From VGRW01 sp041498295 (GTDB taxonomy: Bacteria > Myxococcota_A > UBA9160 > SZUA-336), in assembly GCA_041498295.1 (NCBI GenBank), contig JBGQIB010000038.1, positions 1-33,593 on the forward strand: DNA of 33,593 bases, read 5' to 3'. A program made the position numbers and the translations under genes. Below, piece by piece: positions 1 through 8,406 of the stretch. Under the pieces are notes generated by a model, which ran no database searches, was not told the origin of the DNA, and saw only the letters and a list, made by a program, of their open reading frames with translations. Within the stretch, counting starts at the first letter, position 1. Each line of letters begins with the position of its first letter.

Positions 1-1
1 C

Positions 2-946
2 CGCGAGCGCGGAGTGACTCGCTTCGTCGCCGACACGCTCTTCGGCAACCGAGCGATGCTCCGCGTCTTCGCCGATGCCGGCTTCGAGCTCGAGCGAGAT
101 GCGGAGGCCGGCGTGGTCCACGTGCGCTTCCCGGTCGGCGAGACGCCGCGCGCCGAGCTCGCGCACGAGCTTCGCGAGCACCACGCGGAAGCGCGCTCGA
201 TCGCACGAATTCTGGCGCCGAGGAGCGTGCTCATCGCCGGCGAGCTCGCGGCCGATCCCGAGCGCCTCAGTCGCTTCGCGGGCGCGCTCTACACGGATCT
301 GCGTGGGGCGCCGAACGACGTCGATCTCGTCCTCTACGCCGGGCGTGCCGCCGAGCTCCCGCCGCTCGTCGCATCCCTCGCCGCTTCGGGCGCGCACGCG
401 CTCGTCGTTGGCAGGCTCGCCGAGGAACCCCAGGGTGCGGAGCTCGCCGTGTTCGATCGAGAGCTGCGCGTCGCGGTGCGCCACAGCGGGATGCGTCTGA
501 TCGGCCCGGCGTCGCAAGGGGTCATCAACACGGACCCGGCGGTCTCGCTCGTCGCCACACGCGGCGTTGCTGCGCCGGCGCGCGGCGGAGTCGCGCTCGC
601 GTGCGACGCCTCGGCCACGGGTCACGACGCACTCGCGGAGGCGCTCTCCGCCGGCGTCGGACTGTCGAGCTACGTGTCACTCGGGCGGCGCGCGGACGTC
701 TCGGCGAACGATCTCCTGCAGTTCTGGCAGGACGACGCGGAGACGCGCTCGATCGCGCTGGCCGTCGGCAGCGTCGGAAATCGGCTCAAGTTCGAGCGCA
801 TCGCCGCGAGTGTCTCCGCTGCGAAGCCCGTCATCGCGCTCGCGAGCGGTAATATCGAGCTGGACGGGATGTTCGCGCGCGCGGGAGTAGCGCTGGCGCG
901 CACCTCTAAGGAGTTGCTCGAGCGCGCGCGCGAACGCGCGTCCTAG
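2..946 (+). CDS. GNAT / CoA-binding (NDP-forming acyl-CoA synthetase alpha-like) protein, 5' truncated by window edge
   Basis: The frame is open to the window edge, so the gene starts upstream; the GTG at 14 is probably internal. The first 40 residues match the end of a GNAT acetyltransferase fold (a 'GVTRFVADTLFGNRAMLRVFAD' type helix and the final strands; the segment ends near position 140). The rest follows the CoA-binding and succinyl-CoA-ligase-like domains of NDP-forming acyl-CoA synthetases, with a GMRLIGPASQGVINT segment and a SSYVSLGRRADVSANDLLQFW segment around 490-730. The ATP-grasp domain is absent. The loop that normally carries the phospho-histidine (SHTGALAG in relatives) is missing between 'KPVIALAS' and 'DGMFARAGV'. 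It may therefore bind CoA or acyl-CoA as a sensor for the acetyltransferase rather than catalyse ligation; this is inference. It converges on the CBS gene with only 6 bases between them. Confidence 0.72.
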   Translation, partial: RERGVTRFVADTLFGNRAMLRVFADAGFELERDAEAGVVHVRFPVGETPRAELAHELREHHAEARSIARILAPRSVLIAGELAADPERLSRFAGALYTDLRGAPNDVDLVLYAGRAAELPPLVASLAASGAHALVVGRLAEEPQGAELAVFDRELRVAVRHSGMRLIGPASQGVINTDPAVSLVATRGVAAPARGGVALACDASATGHDALAEALSAGVGLSSYVSLGRRADVSANDLLQFWQDDAETRSIALAVGSVGNRLKFERIAASVSAAKPVIALASGNIELDGMFARAGVALARTSKELLERARERAS

Positions 947-952
947 CCGAGC

Positions 953-1366
953 TCACTTCGCCTTGCTGACCAGCTCGGCGATCGCGTCGAGATCCTGCGC
1001 GAGAGCGAGGATCACATCGTCCAGCGAGATGACGCCGACGAGCTCACGCTGCTCGTTGACGACCGCCACACGGCGAATCGCGAGATCGCGCATGAGACCG
1101 AGCGCGGCGATCGCGTCGCAGGACTCCGCCACGAAGATCGGCTGATCCGACATCGCTTCGGTGACGCTGAGCTCGTCCGGGTCCGATCCCGCCGCAATCA
1201 CTCGCACGACCAAGTCGCGGTCGGTCAGCACTCCAAGCGGCCGCCGTTCCTCCGTGACGATCACGGCGCCCACGCCCGAGTCACGCATCAGTCGAGCGGC
1301 TTCCGCGCAGGTCGCGCTCGGCTCGATCGTCTCTGGTTTTCGCTGAATCAAGCCTCCGACGTTCAT
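953..1366 (-). CDS. CBS-domain pair protein (stand-alone)
   Basis: A 137-residue protein made almost entirely of two CBS motifs (about residues 8-60 and 70-128). Each ends in the usual strand-turn pattern, 'GVLTDRDLVVRVI' and 'GVISLDDVILALA'. Stand-alone CBS pairs bind adenosine nucleotides (AMP, ATP, NADH or SAM) and act as energy or redox sensors; the partner is unknown here. The start is supported by GAGGAAG a few bases upstream. The gene begins 7 bases after the cytochrome c stop codon, so both probably share the sigma-54-type promoter at 1854-1869. It is one of four CBS proteins in 12 kb. Confidence 0.88.
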   Translation of the reverse strand: MNVGGLIQRKPETIEPSATCAEAARLMRDSGVGAVIVTEERRPLGVLTDRDLVVRVIAAGSDPDELSVTEAMSDQPIFVAESCDAIAALGLMRDLAIRRVAVVNEQRELVGVISLDDVILALAQDLDAIAELVSKAK

Positions 1367-1373
1367 GACTTCC

Positions 1374-1820
1374 TCAACGCTTCGTGGGAGCCGACGGCGC
1401 CTGCTTTTGGATCGACTTCAGATAAGTCACCAGCGACGCCAGCTTGTCGCGAACCTCGATCTCGTGTTGCGCGCCGGCGCTCTCGGTCGAGAAGACGTGG
1501 CCCCAGAGCGGCATGTTCGCTGGTCCGTGCGCGCGGACTCGGCGCCGCCCGTCGATCACCTCGCGCATCTCGGCCTCGGGGAAGACGCCGCCGCGGCGCA
1601 TCGCGATCGTCGTCAGATCGGCGGGCGCCACACGCAGCTCTTCCGCGAGCGCGCCGTCTCCATGGCCGCGGATACCGTGACAGACCATGCAGTACTGCTC
1701 GTACAGGTTGTGACCCGCCTGGGCTTCCGTCGATTCTTCGCCGGCGGCGAGAGGTGCCCCGGCGAACGCCAGCGCCAGCACGACGCCGGCGGCGCGGAGC
1801 GGTGTTGTCCTTCGATCCAT
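1374..1820 (-). CDS. Periplasmic class I cytochrome c
   Basis: A 148-residue exported mono-haem cytochrome. Residues 1-26 form a signal peptide (RR, then a hydrophobic AGVVLALAFAGAPLAA core). The haem-attachment motif CMVCH is at residues 44-48, and a likely axial methionine is Met103 in 'ANMPLWG'. The fold length matches small class I cytochromes that accept or donate electrons in the periplasm. It lies just downstream of the formate dehydrogenase genes but has its own promoter, so a direct role in formate oxidation is only suggested by context. The start codon has AGGGGAG upstream. The CBS gene follows after 7 bases. Confidence 0.88.
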   Translation of the reverse strand: MDRRTTPLRAAGVVLALAFAGAPLAAGEESTEAQAGHNLYEQYCMVCHGIRGHGDGALAEELRVAPADLTTIAMRRGGVFPEAEMREVIDGRRRVRAHGPANMPLWGHVFSTESAGAQHEIEVRDKLASLVTYLKSIQKQAPSAPTKR

Positions 1821-1853
1821 TGCAGCGTCTCCCCTTCGACGGCGCTCACGATG

Positions 1854-1869
1854 TGCAACGCACGTGCCT
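1854..1869 (-). promoter_or_regulatory. Sigma-54 (-24/-12) promoter for cytochrome c-CBS operon
   Basis: On the minus strand this reads AGGCACGTGCGTTGCA. It matches the RpoN consensus TGGCACG-N4-TTGCW at every position except the first T. The -12 C is at 1855, which predicts a transcript start near 1843 and a leader of about 23 nt containing the Shine-Dalgarno sequence of the cytochrome gene. It is the best match in the window. Confidence 0.82.
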
Positions 1870-1941
1870 GCGCTCGCGCGACTCCGGACGCTCCGGCGGC
1901 GTGGCGTTCCGCCGCACGAGCTCGTGCGGCGGGGCGGCGAG

Positions 1942-4518
1942 TCACAGACGCAGGCGCACCGCGGTGAGCTTGTACTCGGGGCAGTGAGAGTCCGGGTCGC
2001 GCCACGGCCCGGTCACGCGATTCGCATGAGTCTCCGGGAAATGAAACGAGAGGAAGAGCGTTCCGGGAGTCATGCGCTCGCTGAGAAGAGCGCGCGCCCG
2101 GCAGCTCCCCCAACGGCTCTCGATTTCGACGTCGGCTGCTTCGCGAACTCCCTCGCGCCGGGCGTCGGCGGGGTGGATCTCGAGCCAATCGCGAGGCGCG
2201 AGTTCGAGACTCGCCGTGCGGCGTGTCATCGTCCCCACGTTGTAGTGCTGGAGCACGCGGCCCGTGATCAGCCGATACGGGAAGCCGGCGACGTCGCTCT
2301 CGGGGCTCGGAGCGAAGTCCGCGTAGCCGAGACGCGCTCGACCGCGCGCGAACCCTCGCTCGTGGAGCCGCGGCGTGCCGGGATGCTCCGAGCTCGGGCA
2401 GGGCCACTGGAGCCCGCCGCCCTCCAGTCGCCGGTATGAGACACCCCCGAACAGATCCGGCGCCGCGCGCGCGACTTCCTCCATGACACACTCGGGTGTC
2501 GCGTAGTCCCAGCCGCAGCCGAGCGCGTTCGCGACGTCGCGAATCACTTCCCAGTCCGCGCGCGCCTCGCCGGGCGGCGCCACGGCCGCGCGCACGCGCT
2601 GGATGCGGCGCTCCGCGTTCGTGAAGGTGCCCTCCTGCTCGAGCCAGCCCGCGGCCGGCAACACGAGCTCCGCGAAGGCCGTCGTCTCGGATGGAAAGAT
2701 CTCCTGAACGACGAGAAACTCGAGCTTCGAGAGCGCCTCCTCCACGCGCCGTTGGTCTGGATCGCTCTGCGCGATGTCCTCGCCTTGAATCCAGAGCGCA
2801 CGCAGCGAGCCGGCCCGAGCGTCCTCGAGCATCTCGGGGATCGTCCGGCCCCGTGTCACTGGCGGCAGGCCGCCCCAGAGAGCTCCGAAGTGCGCACGCA
2901 CGTCGCCGGCGTCGAGCGGCTGGTAGCCTGGAAACGAGTCCGGCGCACCGCCCATGTCGGCGTTTCCTTGGACGTTGTTCTGGCCGCGCAGCGGCAGGAG
3001 GCCAGCGCCGGCGCGGCCCACGCTGCCCGTGAGGAGCGCGAGGTTGCAGAGCGCGCGCACCGACGCGGTTCCCTGCGTGAGCTCCGAGGTGCCGAGACCC
3101 GAGACGAACAGCGTCGGCCCTGCGGCGGCGATCAGCTTGGCTGCGGCAGCAAGCGCGGCGACCGAGACACCGGAAACCCGACTCGCGCTCTCGAGCGCCG
3201 GCGGCAGGACCCCCGCGGCGAGTGACTCGAGACCTTCAGTTCGGATCGCGAGATACTCGCGGTCGACGGAGCCGGCCGAGAGCAGGAGGCCGGACAGCGC
3301 GTTGAGCACGGCGACGTTGGCCCCGGGGCGGACCGGCAGGAAGACGTCGGCGAGCTCGGCCAGATCGATCCGGCGCGGGTCGATCACCAGCAAGCGCGCG
3401 CCGCGCCGCACTGCCTGGACGATGCGCGCGCCGATCACCGGGTGCGCCTCCGAAGGGTTCGCGCCCACGACCGCGATGAGTCGCGCGCATTCGATGTCGT
3501 CGTAGCAGGCCGTCGCCGCGCCGACGCCGAGCGCGTCGTGCAGGGCACGCGCCGTCGACGCGTGACAGACGCGCGCGCAGCAGTCGACGTTGTTCGTGCC
3601 GATTCGGCTGCGGAACAGCTTCTGCAGGAGATACGCGGCCTCGTTCGTGGAGCGCGACGACGTGAGCGCGCCGAGGGCGTCGGCCCCGTGCTCGGCGCGA
3701 ATCGCCTCGAGGCGGTCCGCCGCGAGCGCGATGGCTTCGGCCCACGAGATCGGCTCCAGCCGGCCTCCGACGCGCAGGAGCGGCCGAGTGAGTCGCTCCC
3801 CGGACTCGCGCCAACCGTGCGCGTAGCGGCCCTTCGCGCACAGGTGGCCCGCGTTCACCGCCGCGTCGGGGACGCCGCGGATGCGGCGCACCGCGCCCGC
3901 CTCGGACTCGATCTCCACCTGGCAGCCCACGCCGCAGTAGCCGCAGGTCGAGCGGACGCTGCGGGTCTCGCCGCGAGCTGCCGCTCGGTCGACGTCGAAG
4001 AGCGCGCCGGTCGGACACACCTCGACGCACGCGCCGCACGAAGTGCACGGGCTGGTCTCGAAACGCTCGTCCGTCCCGAACACGAGCTCCGTGTCTGCGC
4101 CGCGCGCCGCGATCGCGTAGACGTTCGCTCCCTGCACGTCTTCGCACACGTGGAGGCAGCGGCGACACGCGATGCACAACGCGGCGCTGAAGCGCAAATA
4201 CGGATGACTCGTCCGCGGCGCGGCGTCGCGCGGGCTCGAGCTGGCGAGCTCACGAACCGCCGCGCGCAGGCGCTCGAGTGACTCGTTCGACGTGCGTACG
4301 CGCATGCCGTCGCCGAGCACCGTATGGCAAGCCGCGACCGGGCGTGGCGCGCCCTGGACGTCGACCAGGCAGACGCGGCAGCCGCCGTCGGGCGCATGAC
4401 CCGGGAGATGACAGACGGTCGGTATCTCGATCCCGAGGCGCCGTGCCGCGGACAGGATCGTCTCGTCCGGCGTGGGCTGGAGGCTGCGTCCGTCGATCTC
4501 GGCGGTCGCGCCGCTCAT
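1942..4518 (-). CDS. fdsA: Molybdopterin formate dehydrogenase alpha subunit (NAD-dependent type, FdsA/FdhF-like)
   Basis: An 858-residue catalytic subunit for formate oxidation to CO2. In order it has: a 2Fe-2S ferredoxin domain (Cys36, 47, 50, 64); two 4Fe-4S motifs (Cys115/118/121/125 and 158/161/164/168); the CGYCGVGC cluster of the molybdopterin domain (192-199) completed by Cys227; and the active-site stretch NNVDCCARVCHAS, where Cys318-His319 occupy the place of the Sec-His of E. coli FdhF. A C-terminal molybdopterin dinucleotide-binding domain follows. The NuoG-type His-Cys3 cluster segment found in typical FdsA between the 2Fe-2S and 4Fe-4S domains is not visible, so the protein is shorter than the usual 950 or so residues. 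The ATG at 4518 overlaps the fdsB stop codon as ATGA, fixing the start and indicating translational coupling. No fdsC, fdsD or fdsG is seen nearby. Confidence 0.9.
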   Translation of the reverse strand: MSGATAEIDGRSLQPTPDETILSAARRLGIEIPTVCHLPGHAPDGGCRVCLVDVQGAPRPVAACHTVLGDGMRVRTSNESLERLRAAVRELASSSPRDAAPRTSHPYLRFSAALCIACRRCLHVCEDVQGANVYAIAARGADTELVFGTDERFETSPCTSCGACVEVCPTGALFDVDRAAARGETRSVRSTCGYCGVGCQVEIESEAGAVRRIRGVPDAAVNAGHLCAKGRYAHGWRESGERLTRPLLRVGGRLEPISWAEAIALAADRLEAIRAEHGADALGALTSSRSTNEAAYLLQKLFRSRIGTNNVDCCARVCHASTARALHDALGVGAATACYDDIECARLIAVVGANPSEAHPVIGARIVQAVRRGARLLVIDPRRIDLAELADVFLPVRPGANVAVLNALSGLLLSAGSVDREYLAIRTEGLESLAAGVLPPALESASRVSGVSVAALAAAAKLIAAAGPTLFVSGLGTSELTQGTASVRALCNLALLTGSVGRAGAGLLPLRGQNNVQGNADMGGAPDSFPGYQPLDAGDVRAHFGALWGGLPPVTRGRTIPEMLEDARAGSLRALWIQGEDIAQSDPDQRRVEEALSKLEFLVVQEIFPSETTAFAELVLPAAGWLEQEGTFTNAERRIQRVRAAVAPPGEARADWEVIRDVANALGCGWDYATPECVMEEVARAAPDLFGGVSYRRLEGGGLQWPCPSSEHPGTPRLHERGFARGRARLGYADFAPSPESDVAGFPYRLITGRVLQHYNVGTMTRRTASLELAPRDWLEIHPADARREGVREAADVEIESRWGSCRARALLSERMTPGTLFLSFHFPETHANRVTGPWRDPDSHCPEYKLTAVRLRL

Positions 4519-6005
4519 CTCGCGGCGCGGGCCGGATCGAGCGCGAGCATGATCCTCCGGATCGGGCCCGGAATGTTCTGTCCGAATGGACACAGGCTCG
4601 CGGCGGAGATCACGTCGAGTAACTCGAGCGTGCGCGCGCGCTCTCCAGCGCGCGCGAGCGCGAGCGCGCGCCGTGAGCCCATGCGGCACGGCACACACTT
4701 GCCGCAAGACTCTTCCGCCATGAACTCGAGCCACCCGAGAGCCAGCGCGCGGAAGTCGGTTTCCTCCGGCAATGCGACCAGCCCGCCGTGCCCGAGCTCG
4801 ACGCCGCGCGCGCGCATGGAATCCCAGCAGATCGGCACGTCCCACTCGCCGCGGAGGAGGATCGAGCCCATCGGACCTCCGAGCGCTACCGCAGCCGGCC
4901 GCTTCGCGCCCGCTGCGCCCTCGACGACGTGCGCGAGCGAGGTCCCGAACTCGACCTCTACGATGCCCGGCCGCTCGAAGCCCGCGTTCAGACTGAGCGC
5001 TTTGGTGCCGGGCGACGCGCGCGTACCGAGGGCGCGGTGAGCGTCGGGTCCCGCGCGCGTGATCCAAGCCGCGGTCACAAGTGTCTCCACGTTGTTCACG
5101 ACCGTCGGGCAGCCGCGCAAGCCGTGCGACGTCGGGTACGGCGGGCGCAGTCTCGGTTCGCCGCGCCTCCCCTCGAGCGCCTCGAGTAGGGCGGTCTCTT
5201 CGCCGCACACGTAGCTGCCTTCGCCGCGGACGACGCGCACGTCGAAATCGAACTGGCTTCCGCGAATGGCCCGGCCGAGGAGGCCGGCGCTCGCGGCGTC
5301 CGTGATCGCCCGCTCCACGCGCTCGGCGGCGCGCGGGTACTCGGAGCGCACGTACACGATTCCGTGTCGGGCGCCGATCGCGAAGCCGCAGAGGGCCAAG
5401 CCCTCGAGCACGGCATGCGGATCGGCTTCCAGCAGGACGCGATCGATGAACGACCCCGGATCACCTTCGTCGCCGTTCGCGATCGCGAACTTCTCTGGGC
5501 CCGACGCCTGGGCCGCGGCGCGCCACTTGGCGCCCGTGGGAAAGGCGCCCCCGCCCCGACCGCGCTCACCCGAGGCTTCCAACGCGCGAAGCACGCTCTC
5601 GGGTGTGCCCCGGAGCGCGCGCTCGAACCCGAGCCACGCCCCGCCCGAGTGCGCGACGGGCAGCGCGCTGAAGTCTCCGCGTCCGATGCGCTCGGTCACG
5701 ATCGCGACGCGCGACCGAACCCGGATCTCCGGGAGTGACTCGAGCTCGCGGCGCGCGATTCCCCCCACCGTACGCCGCAGCGCGACCGGGCGGCCGTTCG
5801 GCTCGAGCGCGACCGGCGAGCGATCGCAATGGCCGGCGCAGTAGATCCGCCGGCAGGGCCCCTCCTGCTCGAGCGCTGCGCGGAGCAGAACCGCGCCTGC
5901 GAGCGCGCACGAGGTTCCCTCGCAAACCCGGAGCGCGCTGCGATCCGCATGGCGGTCCGCGAAGAACGAGTCGAGCGCGCGCGTCTGCGCATCCCCTTTG
6001 GCCAC
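4515..6005 (-). CDS. fdsB: Formate dehydrogenase beta subunit with fused NuoE-like 2Fe-2S domain (FdsB-like, NuoF family)
   Basis: A 496-residue diaphorase subunit that would pass electrons from FdsA to NAD+. An N-terminal thioredoxin-like 2Fe-2S domain keeps a NuoE cysteine pattern (Cys28-x4-Cys33 and Cys56-x3-Cys60). The NuoF core has the FMN/NADH motifs GRGGGAFPTGAKW, NGDEGDPGSF and GEGSYVCGEETALL, and a C-terminal 4Fe-4S site (Cys434, 437, 440, 472 in ESCGKCVPCR...SLCPFGQ). The frame stays open upstream to 6197. I choose the GTG at 6005 because the sigma-54 element at 6018-6033 would start transcription near 6007, and because the extra upstream sequence has no family resemblance. No Shine-Dalgarno sequence is visible, which fits a nearly leaderless mRNA. 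If a different promoter is used, GTG 6089 is the alternative. Confidence 0.85.
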   Translation of the reverse strand: MAKGDAQTRALDSFFADRHADRSALRVCEGTSCALAGAVLLRAALEQEGPCRRIYCAGHCDRSPVALEPNGRPVALRRTVGGIARRELESLPEIRVRSRVAIVTERIGRGDFSALPVAHSGGAWLGFERALRGTPESVLRALEASGERGRGGGAFPTGAKWRAAAQASGPEKFAIANGDEGDPGSFIDRVLLEADPHAVLEGLALCGFAIGARHGIVYVRSEYPRAAERVERAITDAASAGLLGRAIRGSQFDFDVRVVRGEGSYVCGEETALLEALEGRRGEPRLRPPYPTSHGLRGCPTVVNNVETLVTAAWITRAGPDAHRALGTRASPGTKALSLNAGFERPGIVEVEFGTSLAHVVEGAAGAKRPAAVALGGPMGSILLRGEWDVPICWDSMRARGVELGHGGLVALPEETDFRALALGWLEFMAEESCGKCVPCRMGSRRALALARAGERARTLELLDVISAASLCPFGQNIPGPIRRIMLALDPARAAR

Positions 6006-6017
6006 TCTGCCGCCGAG

Positions 6018-6033
6018 TGCAAGCGTCGCTCCA
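6018..6033 (-). promoter_or_regulatory. Sigma-54 promoter for fdsB-fdsA
   Basis: The minus strand reads TGGAGCGACGCTTGCA, with GG and GC 10 bases apart and an intact TTGCA. The first T also matches the consensus. The -12 C is at 6019, so transcription would begin near 6007, about 2 nt before the GTG of fdsB. Confidence 0.68.
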
Positions 6034-6146
6034 GTGCGGCGAACGCCGGGTGCAGCAGAGCTTGTCGCTGGCGGGGCACAATGACTCACTGATGTGTCCG
6101 AGCGCCTCGCCCGGGCGTCGCGGCGCAGAGCCGTCGCCGGCCGTCT

Positions 6147-6162
6147 AGGTACGCGTGTTGCA
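6147..6162 (+). promoter_or_regulatory. Sigma-54 promoter for universal stress protein gene
   Basis: Reads AGGTACGCGTGTTGCA: GG-N10-GC spacing, ACG and TTGCA all match the RpoN consensus, with one core mismatch (T for C). The -12 C at 6161 predicts a start near 6173, only 2 nt before the ATG at 6175. It is divergent from the fdsB promoter, with 113 bp between the two elements. Confidence 0.68.
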
Positions 6163-6174
6163 GCCGCCGAGGCC

Positions 6175-7062
6175 ATGAGCTGGCCTCCTCGCCGCATCCT
6201 CGTGGGCAGCGACTTCTCCGAGAGCTCCGAGGCCGCGCTTCGCGCGGCCGCCGCCCTCGCCCGCCGCGTCGGGGCGAAGCTCGATCTGCTGCACGTGATG
6301 CCGGCACATTCCGAGGGGGTGATCGGCTACGAGCCGCTGGACGTGCTCTTGTTTCGCAACGCGCCCGAAGCGCGCGCAGCCGCGCTGACTCGCCTCGGCG
6401 CGCTCGCAGGGCGCGTCGCGCCGGAGCTCACACAGGTCCACGTCGTCGAGGGTGAGGCGGTCTCCGAGCTCGTCGCGATGAGAGACCGCCTCGACTTCGA
6501 CCTCGTCGCGCTCGGCGCCGGATGCTTGCGCAGCATGCGCCGCTTCATTCTCGGCAGCGTCGCCGGGAAGATGCTCGGGCATTCGGGATGTCCGCTGCTG
6601 CTGGTCGCCGAGGCGCCGGCGGCGGGCGAGTTCAAGAAGATTCTGATCGCCCAGGAGAACCCGCGCGTCGCTTCGCCGTGGCTCGAGATCGGGCTCCGGC
6701 TCGCGCACGACGAGCGCTCGGAGGTCACGCTGCTGCACGTGCTCCCGCCCCGCGGCTACCTCAGCGACTCTCATCACATCGAGCTCGAGCCGCAGCGCGC
6801 GCCGGCGCGCTTGTCGGCGCTGCTCGCTCGCATCGATCCGACGGTTCCCGCGCGGGTGATCGTGCGCAGCGGCGAGGCCGGCCACGAGATCGCCTCGGCC
6901 GCGCGCGAGCTCGGGGTACACCTGCTGGTGTTGGGCGCCGAGCGCAACCGAATCGACGGAAGCCCGGGACCCGTGGTGAATCGCATCGCGCGCTCGGGGC
7001 CGCCCGCGTTTCTGGTGATTTGGCCCGAGCGCGAATCCGACGAGGACTTCGAGGCGGAGTGA
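6175..7062 (+). CDS. Tandem universal stress protein (UspA-like)
   Basis: A 295-residue protein of two Usp domains (about residues 4-142 and 154-285). Each begins with the strand typical of the family (RRILVGSDFSESSEAAL and KKILIAQENP). The nucleotide-binding motif G-x2-G-x9-G-S is degenerate in domain 1 (GAGCLRSMRRFILGS, Cys in place of the second Gly) and absent in domain 2, so ATP binding is doubtful. The frame is open further upstream, but the domain starts at the ATG 6175, and the sigma-54 element ending at 6162 argues against earlier starts. No Shine-Dalgarno sequence precedes it. It ends one base before the convergent DUF4010 gene. Confidence 0.85.
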   Translation: MSWPPRRILVGSDFSESSEAALRAAAALARRVGAKLDLLHVMPAHSEGVIGYEPLDVLLFRNAPEARAAALTRLGALAGRVAPELTQVHVVEGEAVSELVAMRDRLDFDLVALGAGCLRSMRRFILGSVAGKMLGHSGCPLLLVAEAPAAGEFKKILIAQENPRVASPWLEIGLRLAHDERSEVTLLHVLPPRGYLSDSHHIELEPQRAPARLSALLARIDPTVPARVIVRSGEAGHEIASAARELGVHLLVLGAERNRIDGSPGPVVNRIARSGPPAFLVIWPERESDEDFEAE

Positions 7063-7063
7063 G

Positions 7064-8311
7064 TCAGCCGAGCGCTGCGGCGAGCGCGCCCGCCGCCAGC
7101 GTTGCCAGCAGGATGCCTCCACCGTAGCGAGCGAGCCTCGGGCCACCCACGGCGCACGCGAGAACCGCCTTCGCGAGCGTGTTGGAGAGCGCCGAGAGGA
7201 GGATCGCGTGCGCCGCCAGCGCTGGAGCGAGAGGCTCGGGGACCAGACGCGCGAGTGACAGCGAGATCGCATCGACGTCCGCCAGCCCGGAGGTCGCCGC
7301 GAGCAGGTAGAGGCCGGGCTCGCCGAGCCAGGCGTGGAGCGCGCGCGACAGCACGGAGAGCAGCGCGAGCAGCGCGGCCCAGGCCAGCGCAACGTCGAGC
7401 TGGAGCGGGTTGCGCAAGGGGAGTGAGTCGCGCTCCGCTGCGCCGTCCGCGCGCGCGCGTACGAGTAGAGCCGCAGCGACGGGTACGGCGCTGAGCGCAG
7501 CGAGCGGCAGTGCAAGCGACCGCAGCAGCTCCGGCGCGACGACCGAGACCAGCACAGCGACGCGCAGCGCCATCATCGCCGCGGCGAGGCCGATGCCCGC
7601 GCCGAGAAGCGGAGCGTTCCGCGGATCGCTGCGCGCGGCGCGCCCGAACGCGAGCGTGACCGCCGTCGACGATGTGAGCCCCCCGAGCAGCGCGGTCACG
7701 AGCGTTCCACGCCGTGCGCCGAGCAGCTTCACCGCGAGGTATCCCGCGAACGAGACACCCGAGATGAGGAGCACGAGCCAGCCGACCGCACGCGGATTGA
7801 CCGCCTGATAGGGGCCGAGCGCGCGGTCCGGCAGCCAGGGAATCACGACCGTCGCGACCAACAAGAGCTGAAGCGCCGCGGTCAGCTCGCGCTCGTCGAG
7901 CGCGGCGACGAACGCGTGCAGCCGCGTCTTCGAGCTGAGCAGCAGCGCCGTGCCGACCGCGGCGCCCGCCGCCTCCAGCTCGCGCCCCGTCGCCGCGAGC
8001 GCGCCCAGCGAAAAGGTCACGAGCAGGGCGACCTCGGTCGTCGCACCGTAGTCTCCAGTCGTGCGCGCGGTCAGGTAGTAGGTGAGTGCCGCGAAGCCGG
8101 CGACGCCGACGAAAGCGAAGCCGAGCACCCAGCCCGCGTCGCGGTCGAGTGACCCCACGACTCCGCCCAGCAGCCCGACGAGGCCGAAGGTCCGCATTCC
8201 GAGGCTGCGCACTCCCGACTCCACGTCGCGCGTGCGCCAACCGCGCTCCACCCCGACGACGAGGCCGAGCGCCAGCGCGACCGCCAGATGAAGCGCCAGC
8301 TCTGGGTCCAT
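7064..8311 (-). CDS. MgtC/SapB-DUF4010 family inner-membrane protein
   Basis: A 415-residue, strongly hydrophobic protein. The N-terminal 130 residues match MgtC/SapB proteins (LALGLVVGVERGWR, RSLGMRTFGLVGLLGG and TTEVALLVTFSLGAL). The remainder matches DUF4010 (LTSSTAVTLAFGRAAR, and a SGLADVDAISLSLARL segment near residue 340). About ten or more membrane helices are expected. The family is common but its biochemical role is unknown; MgtC relatives are linked to Mg2+/phosphate stress and ATP-synthase control in Salmonella. The ATG at 8311 has GGAAGG upstream and a sigma-54 element 24 bases before the start codon. Earlier in-frame sequence lacks family similarity. Confidence 0.83.
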   Translation of the reverse strand: MDPELALHLAVALALGLVVGVERGWRTRDVESGVRSLGMRTFGLVGLLGGVVGSLDRDAGWVLGFAFVGVAGFAALTYYLTARTTGDYGATTEVALLVTFSLGALAATGRELEAAGAAVGTALLLSSKTRLHAFVAALDERELTAALQLLLVATVVIPWLPDRALGPYQAVNPRAVGWLVLLISGVSFAGYLAVKLLGARRGTLVTALLGGLTSSTAVTLAFGRAARSDPRNAPLLGAGIGLAAAMMALRVAVLVSVVAPELLRSLALPLAALSAVPVAAALLVRARADGAAERDSLPLRNPLQLDVALAWAALLALLSVLSRALHAWLGEPGLYLLAATSGLADVDAISLSLARLVPEPLAPALAAHAILLSALSNTLAKAVLACAVGGPRLARYGGGILLATLAAGALAAALG

Positions 8312-8334
8312 CTCGTCCTTCCCGTGAGCACGTG

Positions 8335-8350
8335 AGCAACGGCCATGCCG
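8335..8350 (-). promoter_or_regulatory. Sigma-54 promoter for the MgtC/DUF4010 gene
   Basis: Minus strand CGGCATGGCCGTTGCT: GG-N10-GC, GGCA and TTGCT match, with T in place of C in the ACG triplet. Predicted start near 8324 leaves a 13-nt leader carrying GGAAGG. A tandem 8-bp repeat (CGTGAGCA twice, 8323-8338) overlaps the -12 region and start site. Confidence 0.66.
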
Positions 8351-8406
8351 CGCGCGCTGGATCGCGGGCCGCGTGAGACCTCCGGGAGGCGGACGAACTG
8401 TCTCAC

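Noticed and set aside
1613..2491. 292-codon minus-strand frame across the fdsA 3' end and cytochrome c
   Set aside because: Arg/Ser-rich, no domain, fully covered by two well-supported genes in another frame.
4519..5208. Open frame extending fdsA upstream to a 1088-codon reading frame
   Set aside because: It runs through fdsB in another frame, is Arg-rich shadow sequence, and the ATG at 4518 has the ATGA overlap and the start of the 2Fe-2S domain.
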